DNA of 64,000 nucleotides, from NCBI GenBank assembly GCA_030849065.1, contig JASAON010001651.1, positions 113,116-177,115 of the forward strand. Reading direction: 5' to 3'. Position numbers and translations under genes: made by a program. Below are positions 36,501 through 44,767 of the stretch, in pieces (position 1 is the first letter of the stretch; each line of letters opens with the position of its first letter). This DNA comes from Jaenimonas drosophilae (Eukaryota > Euglenozoa > Kinetoplastea > Trypanosomatida > Trypanosomatidae). A model generated the notes under the pieces. It was not told the origin of the DNA. It was given only the letters and a program-made list of their open reading frames with translations, and did not search any database.

Positions 36501-37953
36501 CTCCATGGAGCTCCCGCACGGGTATATGTACTGCAGTGAGGGCGCCGTCCACGTTGCCACGATGCAAACGTTTGGCTCCTCCATTGGCCATGGGTGGTGG
36601 ATGAAGCGGGTGCCCCTCCACGCCACCCCACACCACGTGGTTTATCACCCCGCCGCACAAGCGTGTTGCGTCGTCACCTCCCACCCTGCCCCCTTCTCCC
36701 CAAAGAAGGCACCCTTCGATGTGCAGATGAAGGTGTACGTGGATGAGGAGGGCAAGAAGCACTCCTCCATCGTGTCCGCCGTGGCCCTCCCGCCCATCCC
36801 GAGCAACGCCGGCCTCCCGGTGCCCCTGAACGACCGCTTTCAGCTCCGCCTCCTCTCCTGTAGTGATTGGTCCTGTGCCGATGTGCTCGAGCTCCAAGAG
36901 AATGAGCGGGTGCTCATGGCGCAGTGTGTGGAGATTGATCGCCAGACCGCCTTGGATGCATCGGCGGCACCCACACGTGCCCCCATCTTCGCCATCGCCA
37001 CCGCCTTCCCACTCGGGGAGGACGTCATTAGCCGTGGCCGTATTCTGTTGGTGGCGGTGCAGCACCGCCCCAGCGATGGTAAGGCCCACTTCACGATGCT
37101 GCATGCCGAAAACACGCAAGGTCCGGTGACGGCCCTGTGTGCGATGGAGGGCCACATTACTGTGGCCGTGGGTGGCACCATTCGTGTGCTGCACTACGAC
37201 ACCATCAAGTCCCAACTCACCACGGTGTCCATGCTCTACGCTGGTGCCTACGTCTCACGCCTCACAGCGTTTCGGGAGTACCTCATTGTCGGGGATCTCT
37301 ATCACTCCGCCACCATGGTGCGATTTAGCGCCACCAACCACACCTTAACGGTTCTGGGCAAGGACTATAACAACTTCTCCATTGTGGAGGCGAGCATGCT
37401 CTTTCAAGACCGTGCCTTTGGCATCATCACCACCGACAGCGACCGCAACCTCTGTGTGCTGGGATATACCCCCAAGGTGTTGGGCGCGGAAGGGGGCTCC
37501 GCCAAGAAGCCTGCCAAGGTGATGCAGGCGCAATTCTCCGTGGATGCAGAGTTCCGCTCTCCTGGTGGGAGTGTGGTGAAGATGCTCCGCCTGCCCTCCC
37601 TCTCCCCTTCCTCCAGCCTGGGCCTCTACTGCACCAACTATGGAGAGGTGGGCTACTTGGTTCCCGTCAGTGAGCAGTCCAACAAGACGGCGCAGTGGGT
37701 GGCAACACGCGTGGAGATGGATGCCGCACACGTTGGCGGCCTCGCACCGAGCCTATTCCTCGGTCTATCGCAGACTGACGCACGTCACGCCATCCGTGCG
37801 AAGGAGCGCCTGATTTACACGCCACTGTTGGATGTTCTTCTCCGCATGGATCTGCCCATGCGAAGTACAACGGCGGCCCGCGCACTGACGCAGCTCGACC
37901 GTGTGGCACGTATACGCTCCTCCATCCTGGAAGAGTGTCGGGCAGTGTTGTAG
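33520..37953 (+). CDS. CPSF160: Cleavage and polyadenylation specificity factor 160 kDa subunit
   Basis: 1477 residues, the expected size for CPSF1/CPSF160. It is a triple beta-propeller protein. Recognisable blocks are FFLGSSRDDSRLVVYD (family FFLGSxxGxSLLLxY), SLWFLVRRAG, GPVTALCAMEGHITVAVGG (family GPVTALC..GHLV..G), LIVGDLYHSATMVRF, and the C-terminal CPSF_A region with GEVGYLVPVSE. CPSF160 helps recognise the poly(A) site; in kinetoplastids 3' cleavage is coupled to trans-splicing of the downstream gene. Two low-complexity inserts (Asn run near residue 210, Gln run near 625 followed by a basic patch) interrupt propeller loops. DDB1 and SF3B3 are the related alternatives, but the FLGSS and GPVTALC blocks favour CPSF160. 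Confidence 0.88.
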   Translation: MLHAAVVPSLPATAATHCVSGVFTPHLHPDEREVVVVRQNILTLYRYDPHTVAAGDASSSSLMRVVMETPLHAPPKGIAVCRPGGASVDVLVLLMDDFHLSFLQANPLLLQWDAVALVQLDDRPCMGEAAEVIDPIIRVDASKTQVAVLVRGSHLFFFRVLPKTKDGAVEVVAESSLSTTTAAGTVPQGGSADTPGVALDAWSDDEDEPNINNNNNSSNAPPAAEVGPTGSPTPAADSPPSAPITHDVLAMTSIAMLHLRSLEPRLRNVRDIAFVESTGEPLLAFLYEPQPVWAGHAKVVEWASKTVESRLLSCSIMWVKVALSAGGAADFLAIGDIHHLPFNTTHLVAVPAFHQVPSAVMGFGPNVCVHVSTKSVFGAYWNEAGHEEAKCAPNANNLYHPMTWMDPAQERSQELIRTNLDLANCTVVPLTTTSHAVELSFLVFTEEAGTVLELVVSADEYKVSTMRARIVMADCFCSCWAAVGADAFFLGSSRDDSRLVVYDRRAPSLTVRQSFWGLGPIQDMDVVDGTSDVKELCGRFVNEDVEQSPYAALYQSVVLEPAPLMTTAKKREVMDVALCTGLHSAGALSVLRHSIRDKVLRKESVNATSVFYIPSSSTATDGADQQQQQQQQQQRKRGREDRRGGGRDDSHLLLTGRNFSLWFLVRRAGLQQVKTFALDMNARTILATSLGWASAVLQVTGTELRLVSVDGKQKLHTLALEPFLGEETAGSDGEKTQVSAAILLPSMQSLILRSTNGKLLECSLKDVKDPNLSCKVIATDVVAVAAWEARQRLVVMQTHQLVFLDATSDGAWRSVARFPCFDALPPFALDGIEAVSAGGTKTRASSRNPAITITHMAVHPSSSPNAVVEAVLVVVTSSGELQTYNFHPKDVHGPQRLLKDLHHLLDVRADNDAIESIEAKKQRLLEEKARLAEEADQARNTSARLAAFHDLNGHDGIYACGQHPIFLMEEADSGRLALHHHKVADAVRGFSPFPSMELPHGYMYCSEGAVHVATMQTFGSSIGHGWWMKRVPLHATPHHVVYHPAAQACCVVTSHPAPFSPKKAPFDVQMKVYVDEEGKKHSSIVSAVALPPIPSNAGLPVPLNDRFQLRLLSCSDWSCADVLELQENERVLMAQCVEIDRQTALDASAAPTRAPIFAIATAFPLGEDVISRGRILLVAVQHRPSDGKAHFTMLHAENTQGPVTALCAMEGHITVAVGGTIRVLHYDTIKSQLTTVSMLYAGAYVSRLTAFREYLIVGDLYHSATMVRFSATNHTLTVLGKDYNNFSIVEASMLFQDRAFGIITTDSDRNLCVLGYTPKVLGAEGGSAKKPAKVMQAQFSVDAEFRSPGGSVVKMLRLPSLSPSSSLGLYCTNYGEVGYLVPVSEQSNKTAQWVATRVEMDAAHVGGLAPSLFLGLSQTDARHAIRAKERLIYTPLLDVLLRMDLPMRSTTAARALTQLDRVARIRSSILEECRAVL

Positions 37954-37985
37954 GTCAAGGAGGCTAGACTAAGATGATATCATTT

Positions 37986-38008
37986 AAAAAAAAAAACACA
38001 AAAAAACC
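37986..38008 (+). repeat. A-rich homopolymer tract
   Basis: Two A runs separated by CAC in the CPSF160 3' flank, near the expected polyadenylation zone upstream of the next acceptor. Confidence 0.6.
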
Positions 38009-38090
38009 AACAACGTGGGGCTGTGGTGAATGTGTCTGTGTGTGGGATGTGGAATGTTGGTGGGTAGCGTCCTCTCATGATGATGGCATC

Positions 38091-38166
38091 TCGTTCTCTC
38101 TCTCTCTCTCTCTCTCGCACTTTTCTCCTTTCTTCTTTGCTATTCGTGGATAAGCGTCGCGCACAG
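38091..38166 (+). promoter_or_regulatory. CT repeat tract and trans-splice acceptor upstream of the LicD-like gene
   Basis: A CT dinucleotide run (38094-38116) and further pyrimidines to 38140, with AGs at 38153-38154 and 38165-38166. The tract lies inside an in-frame upstream extension of the LicD-like ORF, which argues that the upstream ATGs at 38077-38085 are not translated. Confidence 0.7.
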
Positions 38167-38235
38167 ATTTGTGGTGCACCTTCGACGTGCCACCAACGAC
38201 AATTCTGTGTTTTCAGAAAACGTTTTGCCTACGCG

Positions 38236-39531
38236 ATGCGGTCTTGTTGGCCTCTGCGTCAAGCTCGCACATTTCGTCCTCATCTTCACACCGCCTCATG
38301 CACCGTGTGTTCCGGGGTCACGCAGCCTCCGCCCCACACAACACCAACTGTGCCCACCAGCAGCTCCAACATTATCAGGCCATCTAGCTCGCCCGTCATC
38401 CCTAAAGGTGCGAACTCGTCGCATCGTCTTCCGCACCACGACACGCATGCGTCTGTGGAGGAGCATCGTCGGCGTGGCTTGTTGGCCTGGCAGGAACAGT
38501 TTCGCTCCCGCACAGGACCCACACCCACACAACTTGAGGGGCATTGGGCCGCATTTCATAACTCGGATGTGGAGCTCACCGACGACATTGTGAAGGGTGC
38601 CGTGGAATACCTAGACTCTTTCTGCACCCACTCCGTCGAAGGAGGAGCTCAGGCACCCACTCCTGCAGAGAAGGGAAGTCGGCTTGTGCTTCCACGTGTG
38701 GTGCGCCTTCCGCTGGACGTGCCCATGACGGTGGGTGGTGGTACCCAGGCCCATCCTCTTCCTACATCCAGCACCTCCTCCTCAGACAACGCTTTTGTGT
38801 TGATGGTGAAGAAGGCGTTGGGGGATGATGCTGCGGCAGTTCGGAAGCAAGTTTCTTTTCAGAATGCCTTGCTGGACTTCCAGCGTGTGTGCGATGGGGT
38901 GGGGCTGCGCTTCTTTCTGGCATGTGGGACAGCCCTCGGTGCCCGTCGTGAGGGCTTCTTCATTGCACACGACACCGATGTGGATGTTGGTGTGTTTTTG
39001 GAGGATTTGATGGCACTCGGTCAGACGGCGCAGCAGCTCACGCATGGAGAGAGCTCCGAGGCCTCCATGCTCGGTGACGCCGTGCTCCTCCTGCTGAATC
39101 ACCTCGCCATGGATGATGCGGGATTCACGTGCTTCGATGTCTGCGGTGAGGTCGCCCGAGGTCTGGAGCTGCGTCTTCTTCACCGAGCGAGTGGGGTCCG
39201 CGTGGATGTCAATGTGTTCTACCCACCCATCACCCCAGAGGACGACTCACTGGTGGCAGCACAGGGTGCCTTCGTCTGGGCCTCCAGCTTCTACGAGGAA
39301 GCAGCACAGCGGCAGCACCACATGTACCGGTACCGGCATCGCCCGTTTGGCGAACATCTCGAGCGGATGCGTTTCTGTGCAACAGACAACCACGCCTCTT
39401 CAGAGGCTGGATTTTTGGTACCGCCTGTGTCGTACCTGGAGGAGTCCTACGGGGATGATTGGGCCACGCCGAAGGCCTTCACTTACGTGGAGGGGCTCGC
39501 GGGGCAGTTCCGGAACATCATCCCGGAGTAG
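38236..39531 (+). CDS. LicD/fukutin-like nucleotidyltransferase-fold protein
   Basis: 431 residues from this start. The core FFLACGTALGARREGFFIAHDTDVDVG (about residues 229-255) is the LicD/FKRP signature: a Gly-rich segment, then Arg, then the DxDxD metal-binding cluster. PVSYLEESYGDDWATPK near the C-terminus matches the family pattern of Tyr-Leu ... YGxxWxxP. Such proteins transfer phosphocholine, ribitol-phosphate or similar groups onto glycans. The first 150 residues are Pro/Ser/Thr/His-rich with scattered Arg, compatible with a targeting region. The frame is open up to 38077, but that part encodes the pyrimidine tract, so the first ATG downstream of the AG is used. Donor and acceptor substrates are unknown. 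Confidence 0.82.
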   Translation: MRSCWPLRQARTFRPHLHTASCTVCSGVTQPPPHTTPTVPTSSSNIIRPSSSPVIPKGANSSHRLPHHDTHASVEEHRRRGLLAWQEQFRSRTGPTPTQLEGHWAAFHNSDVELTDDIVKGAVEYLDSFCTHSVEGGAQAPTPAEKGSRLVLPRVVRLPLDVPMTVGGGTQAHPLPTSSTSSSDNAFVLMVKKALGDDAAAVRKQVSFQNALLDFQRVCDGVGLRFFLACGTALGARREGFFIAHDTDVDVGVFLEDLMALGQTAQQLTHGESSEASMLGDAVLLLLNHLAMDDAGFTCFDVCGEVARGLELRLLHRASGVRVDVNVFYPPITPEDDSLVAAQGAFVWASSFYEEAAQRQHHMYRYRHRPFGEHLERMRFCATDNHASSEAGFLVPPVSYLEESYGDDWATPKAFTYVEGLAGQFRNIIPE

Positions 39532-39895
39532 CACGACTGTGCGCGCATGGAGCATGAAGTGCTCCCCCCCCCCTCTCGCATGCAATGGCAGGACAATGTG
39601 GTTGTTTGTTTATCACAGGTCTAATATAGTTGCTGTAACCGCACTCAGCAGCATCTTCACTCTGTGTATGCTGGTGTGTTTGTACCCAAGGTGCACCTCT
39701 CTCTCTCTCTCTCTCTCTGCCTCCCATTTTCCTGATCATGTACGTGTGAAGGCCGTTGGCTCTGGGTTCTGTCTTACTTCGACCTTGCTCAAGCTACAGC
39801 CACCACCACACCCCTCCCTAAGCGGTATTCTTTGCGCGACGTGAATTCGTAGTATTTGCCCTCCAGACACAACCTCTAGCACAGTGAGCATAGCC
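39532..39895 (+). other. Intergenic region with CT tract
   Basis: 365 bases with a C run near 39566-39574 and a CT dinucleotide run at 39696-39718 followed by T/C-rich sequence; the acceptor for CE1 lies downstream of it (several AGs between 39750 and 39885). Confidence 0.5.
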
Positions 39896-42301
39896 ATGTA
39901 TTCCCCACCTAATGGCGGGTACAACGCGGGCGGTGGGCCTCATGTGCATTCGTTTCGCCACCCAGTACAGTCAGGAGGACCAATGCATGGCGCACACATG
40001 GACCCCAGCACCAACTTCATGCCCTTTGTTCCGTCGTTCCATAATAATGGGGGAATGATGGCGCCAAACTATGACCAACAGATGGGCTACGGGCCGGCAT
40101 ATCCGAGCAACACTCCCGCGTACCCCAAGGACGTGGATAGCAGAGCTCCGCCAAAAGAACCGAAGAAGGAGCTGAGCATCACGGCGAAGCCCTACGTTCC
40201 GTCGTTCCCCAGCGACGTGAATCCGAGAGCGCCACAATTGGATACTCAAATGGAGCGGAACATTGATGCCAAGCCGTTTGTGCCTTCCTTCGCCAGAAGT
40301 GTCCCGTATCACCCACAGATGGAACGGAACATGCCTGCCATGCCGCCCTATGGGAGGCCCTACATGCCCCCATACCCCAACAACGCGAATAGCAGAGCTC
40401 CACCACCGCATGATTCACGGTTGGAGCAGAGCATTGACGCCAAACCCTTTGTGCCGTCCTTTGTCAGGGAGGCACCTCAGAATGGCCCACAGATGCAGCG
40501 AAACATGGCTACGAAGCCCCACGGTCCTCCATACAACAATGGCGTGAATGGGGCACCCCCACATGTGCCATCCAAGGACAGCGCGCCAACAAGCCACACA
40601 AGCACCAAGCCGCCACCAACAACAACCTGCGAGCCAAGTCCTTCGAATCCCTTGGTGGTCCTGCTCTACGGCAATAGGGGGGCTGGAAAGAGCACGCAAG
40701 CCAAGCTCTTAGCCACCAAGTACAACCTACTAGAGCTGTCCTCTGGAACCATGTTCATGGCCAACAAGCAGCCCTACATTGAGCTTGAGCGAGTTCTGCA
40801 GCAGCACTTTGGCCCCAACAAGGAGGAAGGAGGGCCGACCTACAACGGCGTCGTCCTCGACCGCTTCATTGTAAACAGCGAGATTGATGCCTACTACGTT
40901 CAGCATGCACTGGATTGCGTTCACCTTCCAGTGCCCATGGTGTTTTGGTTGAAACTGAACCCCGACGTGGGCTTGGCTCGTGCCCAACAACGCGACAACG
41001 ACGCGGGAACGGTGAAGGGCACCAACTCCTTTTGGCGCATTGTGGAGCAACGGGCACAGACCACAGTGACGGAGAAGGTCTACGAGCCTGCTGGCTGTGC
41101 CACCATCATCGAGTGTGAGGACCAAACCGCCGAGGCGGTGTCGGCGCAAATTGAGGCGGTACTTCACCGCAACTTTGCCCAGGACGGTCGTCCACCTGTG
41201 CAGCTCCCCACCATCCATCCCGTGGGCCACCCCCTCTCCCTCCCTTTAGCACTGAACACAGACTATGCCACCTTTCACGATATCGTGAAGGCGGTACACG
41301 CTTGTATTGGCAACCACTCGGGTCGTGTCGATACCTCGCCCCTCACCACCATTGGCAGCTACCTGGATAGAGGCTTTTTCCGCATGATGGACCGCGTCAA
41401 GTCGTCCATGTACGCCACACCAAAGGCTGACGGTCAACGCTTTTTGGTGGTGAAGCACCGTCAACGTGGTTTCATGGGCATTCCCATGGCCTTTAACTGT
41501 GCCTTCGACTTCAGCCCCCTCTTTCACAACCCAGATTGGTACACTGACACGGCACAGGCCTGGAGCAGCAGTCCAACGAGTGAGTTGGAGGTGATGCTGG
41601 ACTGCGAGTTGTTGGCGCCAAACGCGACGGAGGCCCCGCAGCTGTTCATTATCGACTTCCTGTACTTTTACGGCAATGTTGCCAACGCCACCAAGTTCCA
41701 GCGTCGCTACGAGCATCTCCAGAAGTGGATCGCTCGACGGGACGAGTTAGCCAAGGGCGACGTGGCGGCGGGGATGGTCGGTGTGAAGACCTACGTACCC
41801 ATCAACGCATTGGGTGAGCTCCTCCCTACCCTGGAGGACGCGTCCTTTCCCATTGATGGCATCATCTTTCAGCACAGTGGTTTGTACCGCTTCGGCAAGG
41901 ACACCGCCCTCTACAAGTGGAAGCCACGTGAGATGTGCACCGCCGACTTTCGTTTAACAGGCGGTGTACAGGACGCAGCCACCCAGTCATGGTCCTTCTC
42001 CTTGAACGTGTCGGACTGCGTCAATGGGGTGTGGGGAGAGGTAGCCTATGCTGGGGCCACAGCCACCTTCTCCAAGGACGAGGTGCTGACCAACCAACTT
42101 CACGACAACTCCATCGTGGAGCTCTCCCTGGATCACGTGGACCTAAATGCAAAGAACACCCTGTGGAAGTTTCACCGTGAGCGCTCCGATAAGTCCAGTC
42201 CCAACCGCATGAACATTGTCGAGGCGATTGTGAAGCTTCACCACATGACCTATGCAGAGTTGGTGGAGAAGTGCAGCAAGGTGAAGTTCGTGGCGAGTTG
42301 A
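39896..42301 (+). CDS. CE1: mRNA guanylyltransferase with N-terminal P-loop domain (capping enzyme CE1-like)
   Basis: 801 residues. The C-terminal half holds all guanylyltransferase motifs: motif I KADG (K510 forms the GMP-lysine), motif III DCEL (569-572), IIIa FIIDFLYF, motif IV DGIIF (654-658), motif V LYKWKP (672-677), and motif VI WKFHRERSDK in the OB-fold tail (757-766). Upstream is an adenylate-kinase-like P-loop GNRGAGKST (259-267). This combination is that of trypanosome CE1, reported as a cytoplasmic recapping enzyme acting on 5'-monophosphate RNA, with the P-loop domain supplying a 5' kinase step. The extra 250-residue Pro/Tyr/Asn-rich N-terminus carries PFVPSF-type repeats. The frame starts four codons earlier at a GTG; 39896 is the first ATG. 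Confidence 0.9.
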   Translation: MYSPPNGGYNAGGGPHVHSFRHPVQSGGPMHGAHMDPSTNFMPFVPSFHNNGGMMAPNYDQQMGYGPAYPSNTPAYPKDVDSRAPPKEPKKELSITAKPYVPSFPSDVNPRAPQLDTQMERNIDAKPFVPSFARSVPYHPQMERNMPAMPPYGRPYMPPYPNNANSRAPPPHDSRLEQSIDAKPFVPSFVREAPQNGPQMQRNMATKPHGPPYNNGVNGAPPHVPSKDSAPTSHTSTKPPPTTTCEPSPSNPLVVLLYGNRGAGKSTQAKLLATKYNLLELSSGTMFMANKQPYIELERVLQQHFGPNKEEGGPTYNGVVLDRFIVNSEIDAYYVQHALDCVHLPVPMVFWLKLNPDVGLARAQQRDNDAGTVKGTNSFWRIVEQRAQTTVTEKVYEPAGCATIIECEDQTAEAVSAQIEAVLHRNFAQDGRPPVQLPTIHPVGHPLSLPLALNTDYATFHDIVKAVHACIGNHSGRVDTSPLTTIGSYLDRGFFRMMDRVKSSMYATPKADGQRFLVVKHRQRGFMGIPMAFNCAFDFSPLFHNPDWYTDTAQAWSSSPTSELEVMLDCELLAPNATEAPQLFIIDFLYFYGNVANATKFQRRYEHLQKWIARRDELAKGDVAAGMVGVKTYVPINALGELLPTLEDASFPIDGIIFQHSGLYRFGKDTALYKWKPREMCTADFRLTGGVQDAATQSWSFSLNVSDCVNGVWGEVAYAGATATFSKDEVLTNQLHDNSIVELSLDHVDLNAKNTLWKFHRERSDKSSPNRMNIVEAIVKLHHMTYAELVEKCSKVKFVAS
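40022..40462 (+). repeat. PFVPSF-type motif repeats in the CE1 N-terminus
   Basis: The hexapeptide P-F/Y-V-P-S-F occurs at residues 43-48, 99-104, 127-132 and 184-189 of the CE1 product. The last three follow a shared context (TAK or DAK before), and degenerate relatives PYMPPY (155-160) and PHGPPY (208-213) lie between and after. NSRAPP/NPRAPQ-like spacers and QMERN/QMQRN segments also recur. Confidence 0.85.
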
Positions 42302-42733
42302 CTCGTCTCACCCCTGTTGGCCTTCCTCTCTTCGATGGGACTCACATACAATACGCTTCTTCGAGTAACCAGCATATCCGAGCGCAGGCGGTGCGGCTAT
42401 GCCACGCTAACTAGTTTTTTTTTTGATCACTCTCTCCCTCTGTGTGAAATTCACTCATTGTGCTCGCTCAGGACGTACACCCTGGGACCTATTCACGACG
42501 CACACCACCAATCTCCTCTGGCGCACACACATGATTTCTTCCCTTCTTCCTCCATTTTTTGCCCTTATTTTCCATATCTTAGTTGCTTGTTACGTCCATA
42601 AAACGCGTCTCTTTTTGACTTCTCTTCTTTATCTTTCTTGTGGCCATCGGAGGTTACGACCAACCTCCACTCTAGTTCATTCCCCCTTCGCAACCCTAAC
42701 CCACACACCTCCCGCGCAATACCAACCGCAAGC
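42302..42733 (+). other. Intergenic region with pyrimidine tracts
   Basis: 430 bases between the CE1 pair. T run at 42416-42424 and extended CT-rich sequence 42535-42640; the acceptor for the second gene lies between 42640 and 42734. Confidence 0.5.
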
Positions 42734-44767
42734 ATGCCCGGAGAACCAGGTTCGGGCCTGAACCCGGAGGCCAACCCGTTTAATATGTCCGCCCCTGTGT
42801 ATCAAACGATGGGTAGCTATAACACCCCGCAGTACGGGGGCCAGTACGGTGGCCAACACGAGTACGGCAGCATGGGCATGATGCCACCCTACAGCCAAGG
42901 GCCGCCCATGGGCAATGGCGGGATGTACCCTCCCCGCATGTACGCACAGTCCATGCACGAAGGCGGAGGACACCCGCCATATGGGCCGAACCGAAGGGGC
43001 CAAAAGCCCCACAATTTCGCTGATCCGCGCAAGCACCTTCCCCCACAAGCCTATCAGGGCTACCACCCCTCTGGGCCTGGACGTCAGCCTGCCTACAACA
43101 ACAACGCCCCGCCACGGTCCATGCACATGAGTCAGAACCCCAACCAAGCCAACTATGGCAACAACTACGCCGCAGATGCAGCAGCAGCGCAGGAATCACA
43201 GTCCGCGCAGCCCAAGGATGGTTCCGGCGTGCGTGTCCTCTTGGTGACCGGCTACCACAAGACGGGAAAGACCTCGGTTGCCAAGCGTATCGCCGAACAA
43301 CGTCAGTACACCTACGTTGCGCTCGCCCCGGTTCCTGAAGGCGTGGAGAGTGCCGATTTTGTGGCAGGTCGCTTTTCCCCCCTCACTCAAGTCTTGGAAG
43401 ATAAGAGCACGTTGAAGGGTATCGTCATTGACGATATCCTGGATAAGTATGAGCCACAGTACATTAAGTTCCTGTTGGAGGAGCATGGGCTCAAGCTAAG
43501 TGCGTTGGTGGTTCTTACCGCTTCGCTCAAGGCTCTGGTGGACCGAGAGCTCCAGTTTGATGGAGAGATGCGCAGTCGTCACCCAGAGAGCTTTGAGTTC
43601 AGTCAGTTGGTGGAGGACTCGAACGAAGATGGATCTGTTGTTGCCGTCGTGGAGAGTAGTGATGATATCGAAGCCATGACAAAGGAGGCTCTTGGACAAA
43701 TTGTGGATGTCTCCTCAGACGCGGTCGAGCTCCCGTCAGTGAAGATCATCCCACAATGCGGGATGGTGGTGGATCCATTCCTGGTGCAGGAGATAGTGTC
43801 TGCAGAGAGGAAGGAACTTGGCATTGTCAGTGAGTTTCCCTACTCTGAGCCCAACTACATGATAGACTACGTCATTTTTGCTCGTCACGGGTTGTTGTTC
43901 CCCGCCTATCGTGTAGTGCCGGTGATTGACGGTGATAAGGTGTCTCTCATCGCGTACAAAGACAAGGTGTACATTCACCTTCCTACATATCGCTTATTGT
44001 TTGAGCTGGAGGACACGAGCATCATGAACAATGTCGTGGAGATGGCCAAGGAGGAGCAGCGCGGAGCTAACGGAGAGGAGGTGGGTGACCTCTTGTTCAG
44101 TCTGGAAGCAACGGTGCACGAAAACAACAAAATTTATGTGTCTGATTTTATGCTATTCGGTCCCCACCGTGGAGAAGATTTACCTCTGAATGACCGAACC
44201 AAGCTCCTGGCCAAGGCATTTGGTCACAATCCTCAGTCCATGGTTCAGTTGCTTGACTTCTACCCTGTTAACGAGGTCGAGCAGTGTTTGGAGAAGTACC
44301 GCGACCTCATTCACGGCGTTGTGTTTAAGCACCCGGGAGGAATCCACCCAGGCACTTTCGAGAGCGGTAACTTCTACTACAACTCGGAGAAGAAGAAGTA
44401 CGCGAAGATGCGCATCTGGGGTGGGGTGGAGACTGCGGAAGGCTGGACTTTTGAGTGCTGCACCCGCGGAAGGGACTACAATGAGGAGCAGATCCACCCC
44501 GATCGCCTCACCATCCCGTGCGCCACGGTTGAGGAGCTACGCATCAACGATGGCCACATCATCGAATGTGCCCATGCACCAGAGCGGAAACAGCAAAAGG
44601 GGAAGAAGCCTTCAAAGAGCACATCCCAGTTTGTCTTCGTGAAGCGCTGTAAGTGGCAGGTCTACCCACTGACACAGCACCAAATGAGCATGATTTTGGC
44701 CCCGTCGTGGCCGGAGGAGCGGTTTGTTGCCGCCTGCAAGCTCATCCCGACCCGCTCGGCTCAGTAG
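42734..44767 (+). CDS. CE1 paralogue lacking guanylyltransferase catalytic residues
   Basis: 677 residues. It shares CE1's order: a Gly/Pro/Tyr/Met-rich N-terminus (about 1-160), a P-loop GYHKTGKTS (173-181), and a nucleotidyltransferase-like half. Around the active site FARHGLLFP (382-390) lines up with CE1 PKADGQRFL, so the nucleophilic Lys and the Asp are missing. Motif III/IIIa is blurred (FSLE ... IYVSDFMLF). Motif IV is HGVVF (527-531) with Asp replaced by His. Motif V is YAKMRIW and motif VI lacks the RxRxDK pattern. The fold is therefore inferred to be kept while guanylyl transfer is lost. It may keep a P-loop activity, or partner and regulate CE1. The frame begins upstream at a TTG; 42734 is the first ATG. 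It ends the plus-strand cluster. Confidence 0.8.
   Translation: MPGEPGSGLNPEANPFNMSAPVYQTMGSYNTPQYGGQYGGQHEYGSMGMMPPYSQGPPMGNGGMYPPRMYAQSMHEGGGHPPYGPNRRGQKPHNFADPRKHLPPQAYQGYHPSGPGRQPAYNNNAPPRSMHMSQNPNQANYGNNYAADAAAAQESQSAQPKDGSGVRVLLVTGYHKTGKTSVAKRIAEQRQYTYVALAPVPEGVESADFVAGRFSPLTQVLEDKSTLKGIVIDDILDKYEPQYIKFLLEEHGLKLSALVVLTASLKALVDRELQFDGEMRSRHPESFEFSQLVEDSNEDGSVVAVVESSDDIEAMTKEALGQIVDVSSDAVELPSVKIIPQCGMVVDPFLVQEIVSAERKELGIVSEFPYSEPNYMIDYVIFARHGLLFPAYRVVPVIDGDKVSLIAYKDKVYIHLPTYRLLFELEDTSIMNNVVEMAKEEQRGANGEEVGDLLFSLEATVHENNKIYVSDFMLFGPHRGEDLPLNDRTKLLAKAFGHNPQSMVQLLDFYPVNEVEQCLEKYRDLIHGVVFKHPGGIHPGTFESGNFYYNSEKKKYAKMRIWGGVETAEGWTFECCTRGRDYNEEQIHPDRLTIPCATVEELRINDGHIIECAHAPERKQQKGKKPSKSTSQFVFVKRCKWQVYPLTQHQMSMILAPSWPEERFVAACKLIPTRSAQ

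Noticed and set aside
36100..37215. 371-codon open frame on the minus strand
   Set aside because: It lies wholly inside CPSF160 on the other strand, is His/Gly-rich without a domain, and reflects codon bias.
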